Of a stretch of DNA of 64,000 bases, positions 42,600-54,152 are shown one piece after another. The notes under the pieces were generated by a model. It searched no databases. It worked only from the letters and a program-made list of their open reading frames with translations, and was not told the origin of the DNA. The stretch's first letter is position 1. The number at the start of each line of letters is the position of its first letter. This stretch comes from Byssothecium circinans (lineage: Eukaryota; Ascomycota; Dothideomycetes; Pleosporales; Massarinaceae). The position numbers were made by a program, and so were the translations under genes. The DNA lies in assembly GCA_010015675.1 (NCBI GenBank), contig ML976990.1, positions 1,092,519 to 1,156,518 on the forward strand, written 5' to 3'.

Positions 42600-43865
42600 G
42601 ATGTCGAGGCCGGACAAATGGATGTGCAAAATGGAGCTGGTGGCGTTGGTCCACGCCGCACCGGTGCTCGAGCACAGTAACCACATGGAAGGTCTACGCG
42701 CACGGACTGAGTTACCATTGCAAACGGAGCGATAGAAGGCTCCTGGTTTTCACATGTCGGGCCGCACAATCTTACGACTCGGCATTCCCTACTTGCTTTG
42801 GATGGCCAACGCATTACTGGGGGGTTTTGACTTTCGACCAAAGGCTAAAGGTACCTGTGTCGACTTTGTTGCGATAGTAAAACATGTGCGACCTAGGTTC
42901 CTAGCGCAGGGTTTACTTGAGTGGCAGTCTTTTACTTTATTTATGTGCAACTACCGGCTTCATGGAATAGTTGTAGGTCCTCGATGAATTGTTTGGTGCC
43001 AGCTATATTCACCAATATTTTATGAGTCTTCGTACGGACGCTTTCAAGCAATATAATACTTCTGAAATGCGACGTTAGGCATGTTGGATGGTTTGCGATC
43101 CAGAGTCTATTATCTGTCGCCCCCGGTGACAACCGACTGGCCCAGAGCAAAGTCCTACATTGGTGCCTAGATGAGGAAAATGTCGTCGGTGGTTTAGAAG
43201 AGCTACTTCCTGTTCGCTGATTTTATAAAATAATGTGACTTACATAAAATTAGGGCATAAGATTAAGGGTAGCATTCACCTAATATGGCTAGTACTGGAA
43301 CTAATCGACACTACGTCATCATGGGTACGCAACATGACCTCCTAAAGCAGTTCGTCCAGTTAATCCCCCAATATGATGTGAATTTCTCTGCGAATCCGCA
43401 GCAGAGGATTAGACCGCCAAATCGCATTTCACCCTCAGCATAATGGGATTTTGCTTCAAACGCGGCAGCATCAAACAAAACTCTGTACCCACTCTCTCAG
43501 ATACTCAGCCCCCGATCCTTTTAATGGTCAAGTACCACTAGAGAGAATGCATCCTAAGATGGATGGCTTATAGCCGTGGCGAAAATATAAGAAGACCTCG
43601 TGGGAACGATGATGATCCCAGATGGTCAGGCTACAATTCCACGTATTTTCACATGGTGTTACCATAGCTAGGACTCCTACGACACTTGATTCCACTGACG
43701 TAAGCGTGTTTAGGACTACACGTGACTCATTTCGTATTACTGTTGTGTAACCATACCCCGCCAGGTGACACGAGCTGTCCGATCATCGCCGTCCCTTCTT
43801 TCTCAAACCAAGAGCAGATCTCCACTCCCTCTGAAATCGTCCTTTGGAAGTCTATATATGTCAAC
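42600..43865. promoter_or_regulatory. Divergent intergenic region, amine oxidase / J protein
   Basis: 1.27 kb without a convincing gene. It includes both promoters. The sequence between about 43200 and 43320 is AT-rich. The in-frame ATG at 43722 could extend the J protein. Confidence 0.4.
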
Positions 43866-45078
43866 ATGCCACCCTTAGTAATCTCAAACTTTTACGATGT
43901 CTTGCAAGCGAACGAAGACGCAACACCCGAGCAAATCCTCCAATCGTACAAAAAGCTAGCACGGAAGCTCCATCCCGACCAGAACGCCACGATCAACACC
44001 ACAAAGGCCTTTCAACTAGTAAGCCAGATTAGACATAGATGAAAGCTTAACTACACCTGCTAACACACAAGCACCAAAGCTAGGAGAAGCCTACGCATGC
44101 TTGAGTGACCCTCAAAAACGAAGAGGCTACGACTTTATATGCTGCGCCATGCCGCCGAGCGCGCGACGGGCAGCGAATCCGCTCATGACGGCGTACGCGG
44201 AAGCATTGGAGGACGCGGAGCGGATATTGGCGATACGCAAGATCAAGAGGAAAAGGGCCGCGGAGTGGGCGAGCGAGAGGAGAAAATTCGACGTCCCTAT
44301 AGGGAAATTGCAGTTGAGTGTTCGAGAATTGGAGCAGGGTATAAAGGTCTTGGAGAACCGGGCAGCAGCTGATGCGGCAGCGACGGCATGGGAGAACGGC
44401 TGGGGAGGGTGGCTTCAATCATTTGTAATCAAGAAGGCGGAAGAAAGCGAGGGGGAAAGGAAACTCAAGGATAAAGTGAGAAGAGAGAGAAGGACGGAGA
44501 TGGCGTTGAAGAAGAAACAGCTTAAAATCTTGTTAGCTAACTTGGAAAAAGAGCAATGTCTCCTACGGGAAGCATGGCAGAAAGTGGCAGCTGCGGATAG
44601 GCGCGATGATAAGAGGATGGAGAAAATACAAGCCAACGCAAGAGCCAAAGAGGACCGTGAGAGGGAAAAGGAAGAACGCGCGGAGCGAGGCCGACAAGCA
44701 GAAGTCATCCAACAGCAGCAGGAGTATTGGATTAATCGGTCACGGCAAATCACGCAAGCCGCAATTAGACAACAAGAGCACTATCGCGCCGCGGGGAAAA
44801 GATTGGAGGCAGCATATAACATGAGTTGGCACGATGCTGAACAGGCCAATTTCGCTTCGCGATATTGTATTCATGACAAGTGGTGGACCGAAGTACGAGG
44901 AGGTCGTGCGTCTTGCTCTTCATGTGACGAGAGTTGGAGTTACCTGCTGCAATGTCCGGATTGTCAGCTGAAAGCGTGTCCGAAATGTCAAAGTGTGCTG
45001 CGGGCGCCTTGGGTAAAAAGCAGGCACGTCAGGAGAGTGCCGAATCCGAAACCAGTCTTTAGTATAGGGGATGGTTAG
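43866..45078 (+). CDS. J-domain (DnaJ-like) protein with coiled coil and C-terminal zinc motif
   Basis: Two exons: 43866-44018 and 44080-45078, with a 61-nt intron (GTAAGC donor, GCTAAC branch, CCAAAG acceptor), giving 383 residues. The J domain occupies residues 7-70: NFYDVLQANEDATPEQILQSYKKLARKLHPDQN with the essential HPD intact, then FQLLGEAYACLSDPQKRRGYD across the splice. The middle (about 85-290) is a long charged coiled coil. The C-terminus has three Cys pairs (CSSCDESW, LLQCPDCQLKACPKC), a likely zinc ribbon. It should stimulate an Hsp70 partner through HPD; client unknown. Similar J-coil-zinc proteins occur in ascomycetes but are little studied. Convergent with the hemerythrin-like gene, 52 bp apart. 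Confidence 0.85.
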
Positions 45079-45130
45079 CTGATAGACTTGCGCCATTCAA
45101 GGGGAAGAATCTTCAAGCGATTCCACGTTT

Positions 45131-45950
45131 CTACTCTTCTGATGCGAACAATAGCTCCCTTGGCTGTCCCCAAGTATCGCAGGGCAGGAACCTCCAAGCT
45201 CCACGATGCTTTCTCGCGAACAGATAGTGTACGATATACGCCGATCCCCACGGCATCTTCGGCCACTCATTTCCACCTTGGAAGGTCTTGTCACAGAGTC
45301 CCAGCACCATCGGTGGCACGACGTTCTTATCTTGCTTTCCGGCTTCGGCTTCACATTGCTTGTAGACGGTCAAGATTTGTCCAGCTTCAGCTGTGTTGGC
45401 AGGCACCGAGTCCATGGCCCAGAGTGTGTCGATCTCGTCGGCCAAGTGCTGATATAGAAGTCCCGCAAACCCATCGATCAGTTCTTGAACCTTCTTCCCG
45501 GAGTAATTTGGTGGCTGGGTCTCGGTCGAATACTGATACAGCGTGTTCAAGCCATCAGAAAAGCCATGATGTTGCTCCGCATTGTGCTGAAGTGACCCCG
45601 ACTTCACCCCTTTCACCTTTTCGAATGAGGGAAACATTGTCGTTTCCTCGATGATATGGTGATGCTTGACCCAAGCGGTCCACGAAGCAGTAAAGAACAA
45701 GAAGTCGGCAACATCAGAGCTCGGGATATTAGGAGCTTGATTGTAAATTGCGTTGAGTCCGCGGAGCATGGCGTTGTGGGCGAAGACCATTTCGTTGGCG
45801 ATGTAGTGTGCGGGGTGGCCGGGCTTATAAAGTACTGGTTAGCTCTGTCACACTATACGAGGTCTCAGATTATCATACTGTATCGTTTGTTGCACTAGGA
45901 GTTTGCAGCAGCGGAAGTGGCTTGTCGGCCCATGTTTTCTTCGATAACAT
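45131..45950 (-). CDS. Hemerythrin-like (HHE) domain protein
   Basis: Two exons: 45879-45950 and 45131-45823, with a 55-nt intron (45824-45878; GTATGA donor, GCTAAC branch, TTATAAG acceptor), giving 254 residues. Exon 1 encodes MLSKKTWADKPLPLLQTPSATNDT; the WADKP start is usual for fungal HHE proteins and runs in frame into PGHPAHYIANEMVFAHNAM. Di-iron ligands are visible as HN in VFAHNAM, HHHIIEE, HNAEQHH and HLADEIDTLW (two HxxxE motifs). Such proteins bind iron, oxygen or NO, or act in redox sensing. The C-terminal part (WPKMPWGSAYIVHYLFARKHRGAWRFLPCD) is conserved among fungal members. Cytosolic by appearance. Confidence 0.88.
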
Positions 45951-48094
45951 CGTGGTCATGATGGAGGGTGATACGTATGATGATTGAGGATTGAGCGATG
46001 GGCATTACACGGAAAACCGATTGTGAAGTAGATTAACTTTGGCTTACTCCACGGTATTGCATTTTTATGGCACGAATGGCGCAGTACATCTGCGGTTGAT
46101 ATCATAGACGTACGGCGAAGCAGAGGAGTATCGCCGATGGGAAGTCACAGTCAGCCTTGTCAGCAGCGGCCGAAAGTTGTGCGCAGTTGGGTTATCTTGA
46201 CCTTGCGATTGGCGTCGTCAGACCTCTCCTCGAATGCCGGCGGCCTCAACTGTGGCACAGTTGCAGGCGTTGAAGAACTTGCATGTCAGCATTGTTATTG
46301 GCTGAGGGTCATGGGATATTGTAGCATTCCACAGTTCAAGACCCCGACGGCGGAACACTCTTTGAGCGGGTCTGGGTTGGATTCGGTCATGGAGATCGGT
46401 GGGATCATATTCATTGAGGCTATTGATTAGCATGGCGACTTAGTCAGGCTGCCAGAAAGAACTGAATCGTCTGGAAGTGCGTCGTTCGTGAAAAGTGGAC
46501 GATTTAATCCACTTTGCGCCACGAATATACAGTTTGGAGAACAGTAGCTACCCGAGAGTCGGCTCTTGGCTGAAGTCTTGATAGAATATCTACCGAAACA
46601 GGCCTTATGGAGACTTTTAGAAACCCGGGCCAGCGTTCCAGAAGTAGAAGCTGATGAGAAGCCGCGCATCTCAATCTCAAGTTATATGCTCATAGACGTG
46701 CTGAGGCATGGTCATCATAAGGTATGAGCAGATCGGCGCATGGAAGGCTGTTATCAAAATGGGTTTGGGCTACTGGTCTGTGTACCCATGACGGCTGCCA
46801 TCCTGCGTGGGGCGCCCCGTCCAACATCTCGTGTGGAGAATACCGCCTCGTCTAAGGTGCACACCAACGAGAAGAAGAAAGTGGTGGGAACGATCACACC
46901 CTGAAGGAATGCCCGGCAGTCCTTTGCAACACCACCGTTGCCTCCGCCGCCACACGGCATTCCTTCAGCCCTGTATGTCCGCGTGTGCATATGTCTGGCT
47001 CTTCCACCACCCAGCACTTCATGCATAGTCGTTTGGCCAGCATTTCTCCTTCGGCCAAATGGTCTGATCATGGCTCAACGCATGGGCCTCGAGCTGCGCT
47101 TTATTCGTGTTCACGATCTCGCGGCGACAGTTCTGGCACTAATATTGCGGAAGCAGCATTAGCACGCAACTTGCTACTAAGAAGAGTGAAGGTACGTACA
47201 ATCGACGTGGGCTTTGGGGCTTTGACTGGCAGTCCGTTGGCTTTGACCGGCGCGCGGGTGCCCGCTTTGTCTGCTTTCTTGTGCTCGCGCTGGATCTACG
47301 CGTTGCGGTCAGTTCAGGATCTGAGTACCGGCAGCACGGCGGTACATACTCTGTCTTTCTTGGAGATTGGCATCGTGACGGTTGGTGTAGAGGTGAGAGG
47401 GAGAGAGGTGGTGGGGGAGTCGCCTGATTTGCAAAAAGTTTACGGGTTTTGGGACTCTGTCAATGAGTCAGCAAGATATTCTTGGCACAGATAAGATAAG
47501 CGACAGCAGCCGAGGCTCCGCTCACACCGCGGAGGAGGACTCACATTTTGAAGTCCCAAAACCCTTTCTTCATCGCCAGTCTCGGCTCCATTTCCATCAT
47601 AACTTCCCTAAGCGGCGGGCACTTCCTTGGAACTCTTCTCGAACTCTGACCCGTTTCACTTCACTTTCGCTCCGTGGACCTCATCTCAAACCGCATAGGT
47701 AGCATCGACAGCAGCGCCGCAAATATGTTGGCTCCGCCTTCGAAGCTATAGAAAGCTGCAGTAGGGGCTTTTCCCCCTTGCACTAAATGATCTGGTAGGA
47801 AACGATTGGCAGTGGCCCACCATGCGTTATTATTGAGATGCACATTGGGAGTGGGTTCAATTGCTGAAAGTTTACCTTCAACAGCACCAGCAGTAGGTAT
47901 GCTTGCAAACCTACGGCATTCACAATACGGTAGGCATTAAGAAACGATTTTTTGACTCTCCGGCAGTTCACTATGTCATTCAAAATAACACCTCCCTGTC
48001 TGGCTCTCCCTCACCAATTTCGACATATAACTGGCAACCTCAGGCTCTATAACATGAATACAACCTCCTATAACGTGGCGTGAAAACGTTCCTC
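45951..48094. other. 2.1-kb gene-poor region
   Basis: Several ORFs up to 170 codons (46985-47494 plus) are present, but none shows a recognisable domain, signal peptide or intron pattern. The one structural signal is a 13-bp perfect inverted repeat at 46901-46968. Confidence 0.45.
46901..46968. repeat. 13-bp perfect inverted repeat (potential hairpin)
   Basis: CTGAAGGAATGCC at 46901-46913 is mirrored by GGCATTCCTTCAG at 46956-46968, with a 42-bp loop. It could be a transcript hairpin or ends of a tiny inverted-repeat element; no target duplication seen. Confidence 0.6.
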
Positions 48095-49824
48095 CTACCG
48101 AATTGCCAACTTTATACGGCAGGGATAACCAGCGTTTGGATGGGCTGCGCCTTGCTCGACCTGGTACGCGCGCTCGCCACGATACAACTTGATCCCGTTA
48201 CTTGGATGTCGCACGTCCCATTCGTCATACGCCGGGCTAATGTCAAAGGTCCTGATAAGACAGGCCAGAATGACGCGAAGTTCGACGAGCACCAAGGCTT
48301 GCCCAATACAATTCCTAGGCCCTAGCTCGAAAGGCCGCCAGGCACCGGGCCGAGGATACAGTTCATGCTGTGGTCCCACGAGCCAGCGCTCGGGCAGAAA
48401 GTCGTCGGGCTGCATCCAGTACTTTGGCGAGCGGTGCATTTCAACGTGTAAGATCCAGAGTATAGCATCATCTGTTGGACAGAGATTGCCTGCATCATCG
48501 GTGGTACTAACGCCTGGCTTACCCGCTCGAGTCGTGCCAGCCGGTGGAAACATGCGCATCACTTCCTTGATAACTGCTAGCGTGTATGGGAGATTATTCA
48601 CAAGGCGTGGATCCTTACAGAGCGCAGAGGCCGCAGACGCGGGATCGAGGCCCAGCACTTGATCATGCTCTGCGCGTAACCGGCCAAGGACGTTGGGGGT
48701 TTTGGACAAGTAGTGGAAGCAATAGCAGATGACGCTTGCTGTGGAATCGTACCCCGCGAAGATGAAAAGTCGCACCTGACGAATAGCCATTGCTCGGAAT
48801 GTCGCGTCAAGCTGTCTCGGTGGCGATTTGGAAGACTCGTTTCCAGATATGTACGCTCGTAGCACCAAGTCAATAACAGACGCAGACTTCGAACTCTCGC
48901 CATTCGGGCTAGCTTTGTACTCTTCATATCGCTTATCAAGCTCAGCACCAATATATTTATCCATTTGCCCACCATTTTTCCAGTGGATCAGTTTACGCAC
49001 GAAATCGAACTGGCTGAAGGGGTTGATCTCGGCGTTGGGGTTATGCCATCTCGTTTGGCCAAGCATGCCATCCGCAAGGGCATTGTATCCCTTCTGTGAG
49101 CCCAGCGAGGTGTTCAATACCGTTTTTCCAATGACGTCGATCGTGTAACGGAGCGTAATCGGATCTAGAAAACACATTTCGGCCTTGTCGGCAAGCGCCT
49201 TGAGCGACTCCACATATACCATCGTCTCTTCGACCATACCAGGAACAAGAGACATGAGCCGGTCGCTATGGAAGCCTTTGTTGAACACTGTACGCCATGG
49301 CTTCCACTCCGCCTCGTCAAGATCGAAAATCGTGAGGCCTCCTGTGAAGGGCTTCATAAACCGGCGAAGTAACTTTGGGCGATCATTCGTCAGAGGTGGA
49401 TTCCCCTGCGTAATTTGTGTGGCGATTTGAGGCGAAACCACGGCAAGGAAAAGGCCGCTCATGGGCCAGAGGTCCAGGTAGAAAGCACCATTTTCGGAAA
49501 ACTCTTCTCGCGCGATAGTTGCGAAAGCGTACTCGTAGTGGGCGTCCTTGGGCAGGCGATCTAAGACTGACTTCAAGTATATAAGATGGCCGAAGAGAAA
49601 TGAGTGGTTTGGAGCTACGGGCTTCAAGTCTTTAGTAGGACTGATCCTCTGGTTGCGTTCTGAGTCTCGGAGTCACTTACCAGTCCTCGTCGCTGGCGGT
49701 CTACCACAAGCATGCGAGCTCGGTAGAGCTTGGTGAAGAAGGTTCCCAACGCCGTTCCTAGACCTACGAGAAGCGCGACAAGAATGGAGGTTGTCGCTGG
49801 CATGATATCGCGTTGTACTGTCAT
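48095..49824 (-). CDS. Cytochrome P450 monooxygenase
   Basis: Two exons: 49681-49824 and 48095-49621, with a 59-nt intron (GTAAGT donor, CTTGAAG acceptor), giving 556 residues (549 if MPATTS is the start). The N-terminal membrane anchor (SILVALLVGLGTALGTFF) is followed by basic residues and the hinge PVAPNHSFLFGHL, formed across the splice. Signature motifs are present: I-helix FAGYDSTAS, K-helix KEVMRMFPP (ExxR), the FLPERW block, and the haem loop FELGPRNCIGQ (FxxGxRxCxG). It is an ER-bound enzyme that would oxidise a lipophilic substrate with electrons from a P450 reductase. It diverges from the secreted lipase gene at 50305; no other biosynthetic genes are adjacent, so its pathway is open. 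Confidence 0.92.
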
Positions 49825-50304
49825 TGAGCGTTTTGCATAGTTCAATGGGGTGGTGTCAAAGTCGCGTTCAAGCAATGAGCGGCGTAGTAGATGTGCCTTC
49901 CAGGGGTGACGCAAGGCACAGAAAGTACTGCAAGCGAGGTAACTTACGAACCGACCACATTGGTATCTAAAACCAATACATATAAGCCATTGAGCGTGAT
50001 CAATATCAGAGCCTTTGTCTACGCCCCAAACGAGAGCCTGAGGGTAGGTTTATTTGTAGGTTTTGTTGGTTTCTTCACCCAATTCCTCTTCCGCTCATTC
50101 TTGCTCCTTCCCGTCCAACGTCAGACGCTTGTTGCGCCTCTTGTCACATACACGTCCCCACCTTTGCTTTGCTGATTGTGCATGTTCATTCCAGAAGCTG
50201 AGGTGACCACCCTGCCCACGCCGCTGGCATGTGTACCCATGGAGCGTATTCATAAGTAAGATCACGCAACCACAATCCTTCAAATAGTTGCAAGTTCCGC
50301 CAAT
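49825..50304. promoter_or_regulatory. Divergent promoter region, P450 / lipase
   Basis: 480 bp between divergent starts. No specific site recognised. Confidence 0.35.
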
Positions 50305-51663
50305 ATGCCCAAATTAGCCTTCTTCACTCTCGCCATCACCACCGCTTTTCTTTCTCCTCCTTGGTCCGTCATGGCCACAACTACTTCCCCTCAACCTTTG
50401 TCACTCCCAGAAGGTGTGCAGCAAGCTCTACAGTGGGAAAGAGATCAATGGACCGACGGCAATGTCTCAGAATCTGAATTCTACACTGTTCAGGCCGATG
50501 CAGCGACTGCGACCCCGGGATCTTTATTGAAGCTCGAAGAAGTCACCAACACGTCGGCTTATGCCTTGCCGCCCGCAACTGCGTTGTCACGCTTCATCTA
50601 CCAATCTGAGACGCTGAACGGCACCAAGGTCCCCGTGTCAGCGTACATTCTCTGGCCATACGCACCGCGAGAATCCGCGGACGGATACCAAGTTGTTGCA
50701 TGGGCTCATGGAACCAGCGGCGTCACACCAAACACTGCGCCGTCACACCACAAGAATCTGTGGATGCACTTCTTGGCTCCATACAATCTAGCTCTCCAAG
50801 GCTATGTCGTCGTTGCGACCGATTACGCAGGACTCGGGGTTGGCAAGACCGCCTCTGGCGAACCCATTCTTCACGAATACCTCGCCGCACCGGCACACGC
50901 AAATGATGCCGTCTACTCTGTACAAGCGGCGCAGCAGGCGTTCCCACAGCTTGGAAAGCGATTTGTGGTTATTGGTCACTCGCAGGGCGGCGCAGCTGCA
51001 TGGGCTGCCGCTCAGCGCCAAGTTGTCAAACCTGTTGATGGCTATCTGGGTGCTGTTGCGGTTGCGCCTGTGACGAGTATCCTTGAAGAGCCAGAGCCTA
51101 TCAGGTCCATTCTAGAACTCGGCGTTATCCCGGCCATTGCAGCTTACTTTCCCGACTTCAACGTGTCCGACGTCTACACACCAGAGGGTCTTGAGCGATC
51201 TGCGCTTGTCAGAGCGGTTGAAGCGACGACATTGACCAGCCTCGCGCTGGTCTCCGGCACGCAGTTACTTCAACCAGACTGGACGGAAAACCCTCATATC
51301 CGGAAATATCAAGACCTCATCCGCACCGGCGGGAGAGCCATCGCGCAGCCTCTTCTGGTTATCAAAGGCGAAGTGGATCCTAACCTCCAATACTCCGTTG
51401 CAGCCGCTGCATTCCACGACACGCAGGGGAAGTTTCCGGATGCGTCGATTGAGTTCATCCACATGCCGGGCGTTTCGCATGATGCTGCCTTGACCAGCTC
51501 GCAGCGATACTGGATGGACTGGATTGCTGATCGGTTCGCAGGTAAGGGTGTGAATGCTGGCGGCAAAGAACTACAGGTTAAGGCGGCACGACCGTTGGAA
51601 TCTTATCAGGCCGAACTTAACTCGTACCTCTCAATCGCGACACAGTTCTACCAAACGGGCTAA
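50305..51663 (+). CDS. Secretory lipase (LIP family alpha/beta hydrolase)
   Basis: 452 residues, one exon. A signal peptide (MPKLAFFTLAITTAFLSPPWSVMA, about 24 residues) precedes the mature protein. The alpha/beta-hydrolase core has WAHGTSG (oxyanion region, about 133-139), YVVVATDYAGLG, nucleophile Ser226 in GHSQGG, the acid in IKGEVDPNL and the His of MPGVSHD. This order matches the fungal secretory lipase family best known from Candida LIP proteins. It should release fatty acids from triacylglycerols or other esters outside the cell. Length is normal for the family. Confidence 0.9.
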   Translation: MPKLAFFTLAITTAFLSPPWSVMATTTSPQPLSLPEGVQQALQWERDQWTDGNVSESEFYTVQADAATATPGSLLKLEEVTNTSAYALPPATALSRFIYQSETLNGTKVPVSAYILWPYAPRESADGYQVVAWAHGTSGVTPNTAPSHHKNLWMHFLAPYNLALQGYVVVATDYAGLGVGKTASGEPILHEYLAAPAHANDAVYSVQAAQQAFPQLGKRFVVIGHSQGGAAAWAAAQRQVVKPVDGYLGAVAVAPVTSILEEPEPIRSILELGVIPAIAAYFPDFNVSDVYTPEGLERSALVRAVEATTLTSLALVSGTQLLQPDWTENPHIRKYQDLIRTGGRAIAQPLLVIKGEVDPNLQYSVAAAAFHDTQGKFPDASIEFIHMPGVSHDAALTSSQRYWMDWIADRFAGKGVNAGGKELQVKAARPLESYQAELNSYLSIATQFYQTG

Positions 51664-52652
51664 AATGTTCCTATGGGTATGCCATTCTGCTCTTTGTATC
51701 CTCTATAGATTCCAGACTGTAGCGTGGTTACTTAATCGATCGCCGTATTCAATCATGCTGTCGTAGATCTATACCTACTCTGGAGGTCGATCGCAAGATG
51801 CAGGGAGTTGGTACTGCGGAAAAGAAGAAGACCCGATTGGGAAAGCCCAGGTACGCTGGCACTTGTCATGCGCATTTTCGAACATTTCTTTTTGTATGGG
51901 TAGACCAACCTTCACAACCACTTCAAAATCTTGCATCTAATCCATAGTCCTCGTTCATGCCACACTTACCCGTCTGCTCGTTCACCCTGAATATATATAT
52001 TTTTATTTTTTATTTTGGCTTCGGTGGCCTACACCCTTTACTTGGCGATCTTCCTTCCACCCCCATTATTTCCTTCAATCTCTATCATGCAACCCCTGAG
52101 CTTACAATTTACTGAGACCGACGGAACCATGTAAAGGCCGAAAGTTGCGTCCCGTTCCAGAGAGGCTTGGTTGCTTGGTTGGTATTGATTTACGCCCTGC
52201 AAAATTGGCGACGCCTTCCCAGGGCGCGTATTTGCGAAAGACTTATGTCTCAGCCCCTTGCAAGCATAACCCATTACCGTGGCTCCATCATACAGAAAGA
52301 TTAACCCATAGGTTGCATTTCAAGGCTCCTATAATTAGAAATTTGCCTTTTGTTCACCGGAAAGAATTTTCAGTCGGATTAGATTGCTACTAGGATGACA
52401 CAGTTGCTGCATGTCAGCCTCAAGTGAAGGACGTTGGCTTACATGAAGACCCCTGTATCTGCAGCAGAGCCGCAAATTTAGTGATCCGTTATTTTCAATC
52501 CTTATTACCCTCCTTTTACAGCAAATATCGAATTCATTACCATCGTTCCTGCATTGCTTCGATCCCCCTGAAAAGCTTCTCATTATCTGTCACCAACATC
52601 AACTTATCCATCACCGTCGCCTACCAGGAAGCATCAGCAACTTAATCCAACT
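51664..52652. other. Intergenic, no gene seen
   Basis: 989 bp with an AT run at about 51990-52017. The last 150 bp, pyrimidine-rich, look like the leader of the ORF starting at 52653. Confidence 0.45.
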
Positions 52653-54152
52653 ATGTCTCAACCAGTGTACCAAGAGCCTCGACCTAGGGCTCAAATGATG
52701 TATGGTCCGCAACAACCAAAGCATCAAAGCCAGCCCGCTCATCCTTTACCTCCACCCATGCAAAACCTTCGAGCTACGTCGAGCCCTAGGGGATCTCTCT
52801 CAACCCAGCACACACATAGTCCCCAAGGCGCGACCGAGGATGCATTGACGGGTCCAAAAAGCCAACCAAAAAATCATGCGCCGCTATCAAAACAGAACGG
52901 ATTCCGGCTGCAACTGAAAAATCCACCGCTGCCCAGAAACTATGTTATATCGAAGGCCCAAACACCAGTTCGCACTTAGACACCTCCTGAGAGCCAACGG
53001 TCCTTCAGTGGTCCGCCTCCCTCAACCCATCCAGCCCCGAAGAGTAGCCTAGTTCCCGCTCCGCAACCAACGCAATTTGGAATTTCCCTACCCCCCACGG
53101 GCACGCCGGCTCCGAATCGTCCGACTGCTGGTAGAGCCGCACCACCACCGAGCGCCCAGATTGGTGCCAATGCTTCACCGAGTCCAGATTTCCAGAATGT
53201 ACCTGTTCGTCGAAAGCCTGTGGGGTATACAGGCTTAGCTGGTCATCTGGAACCCGCAAGTTCTCGAAGTGTCCCTGATTTACGGTCATCGCCAAATCTA
53301 TTGGGGGAGTCTGTTGTCCGACGACCTCAAGACTTACAGAGTGGAATTGCTCGTCCAGAGCACTTCAAACAACGAAGTGTGGCTGGTCTACTCCATCCGT
53401 CAAGGGAGGAAATTGCAAACGCGCCCCGCAAGGCGGGGCGTCACCTCCAGCCGCCAATTCGGATTCAGTTCAGCACTCAGGCACAGCCATATCTCAGTCC
53501 GGATCGTTTTCCAAAGCAGAAGGTGCAACAACCCGTGCAACCGCCGCAGGTCATTCCATCACAAAAACCACAACGATCTGCGGATCTGCAAAGGAATCAC
53601 CCACCAGAGGCAGGACTCGTAACTGATACTCCCTTCCAAAAAACGGTTGACCAGGATTCGGATGAAGCGATAAGCCCCGTCGCATGGGAAACCAGAGATG
53701 GAAATCACGGCATTTATGATCCTTATTACCCTCCTAAGGATCAGACTTCAAGCATTGGGACTGATCAGCTTGGCGATAACAACGGGTACGAAATGAGTCT
53801 ACTCGGTTACCATGAACCCTATGATCAAGCAAGTTATACGGATACCTACCACCGATACGGCGTCCAATCAAACCAGAATACATCCTATCAGGAGGTTTAC
53901 CAACCCAAAAAGCAGAGCGATTCCTCCATGGAAGGTGCAATCGGTAAGCATCATGGATTCAGTTATGATGTGATTGAAGGCGCGGAGAGTGAAACATTGG
54001 GGTTCCCCAAGGAAAGCAGGGAAGAAGACCAGGAGTCTGGATGTTGCGAAGACTGCGAAAACTGCGACTGGGGTTGCTTTTCCTGTTGCAATTGCTGTGA
54101 TGAAAAGATTGAAGAGAGTAATGACGAAGAAAGTAGTTGTTGGTGCTGGTGA
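52653..54152 (+). pseudogene. Pro/Gln-rich protein with Cys-rich tail, split by an in-frame TAG
   Basis: One frame runs from ATG 52653 to TGA 54150-54152, about 500 codons, interrupted only by TAG at 52977-52979 (codon 109). Reading through it gives a coherent low-complexity protein: Pro/Ser/Gln-rich to residue about 330, an acidic Tyr-rich part (YDPYYPPKDQ, YEMSLLGYHEPYDQASYTDTYHRYG), then a cysteine-rich end (CCEDCENCDWGCFSCCNCCDEK ... SSCWCW; 13 Cys in about 40 residues). CAG to TAG at a CpA site would explain the stop. I see no canonical intron that removes it. Alternatives: a 108-residue truncated protein, stop read-through, or a polymorphic null. I do not recognise the family; the Cys tail resembles membrane-linked Cys-rich tails of eukaryotic stress proteins only in look. 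Confidence 0.6.

Noticed and set aside
46985..47494. 170-codon ORF in the gene-poor gap
   Set aside because: No domain, signal peptide or compositional support; not annotated as a gene.
52976..53295. Minus-strand ORFs antisense to the Pro/Gln-rich protein
   Set aside because: Gly/Ala-rich shadows of the Pro-rich plus-strand frame.
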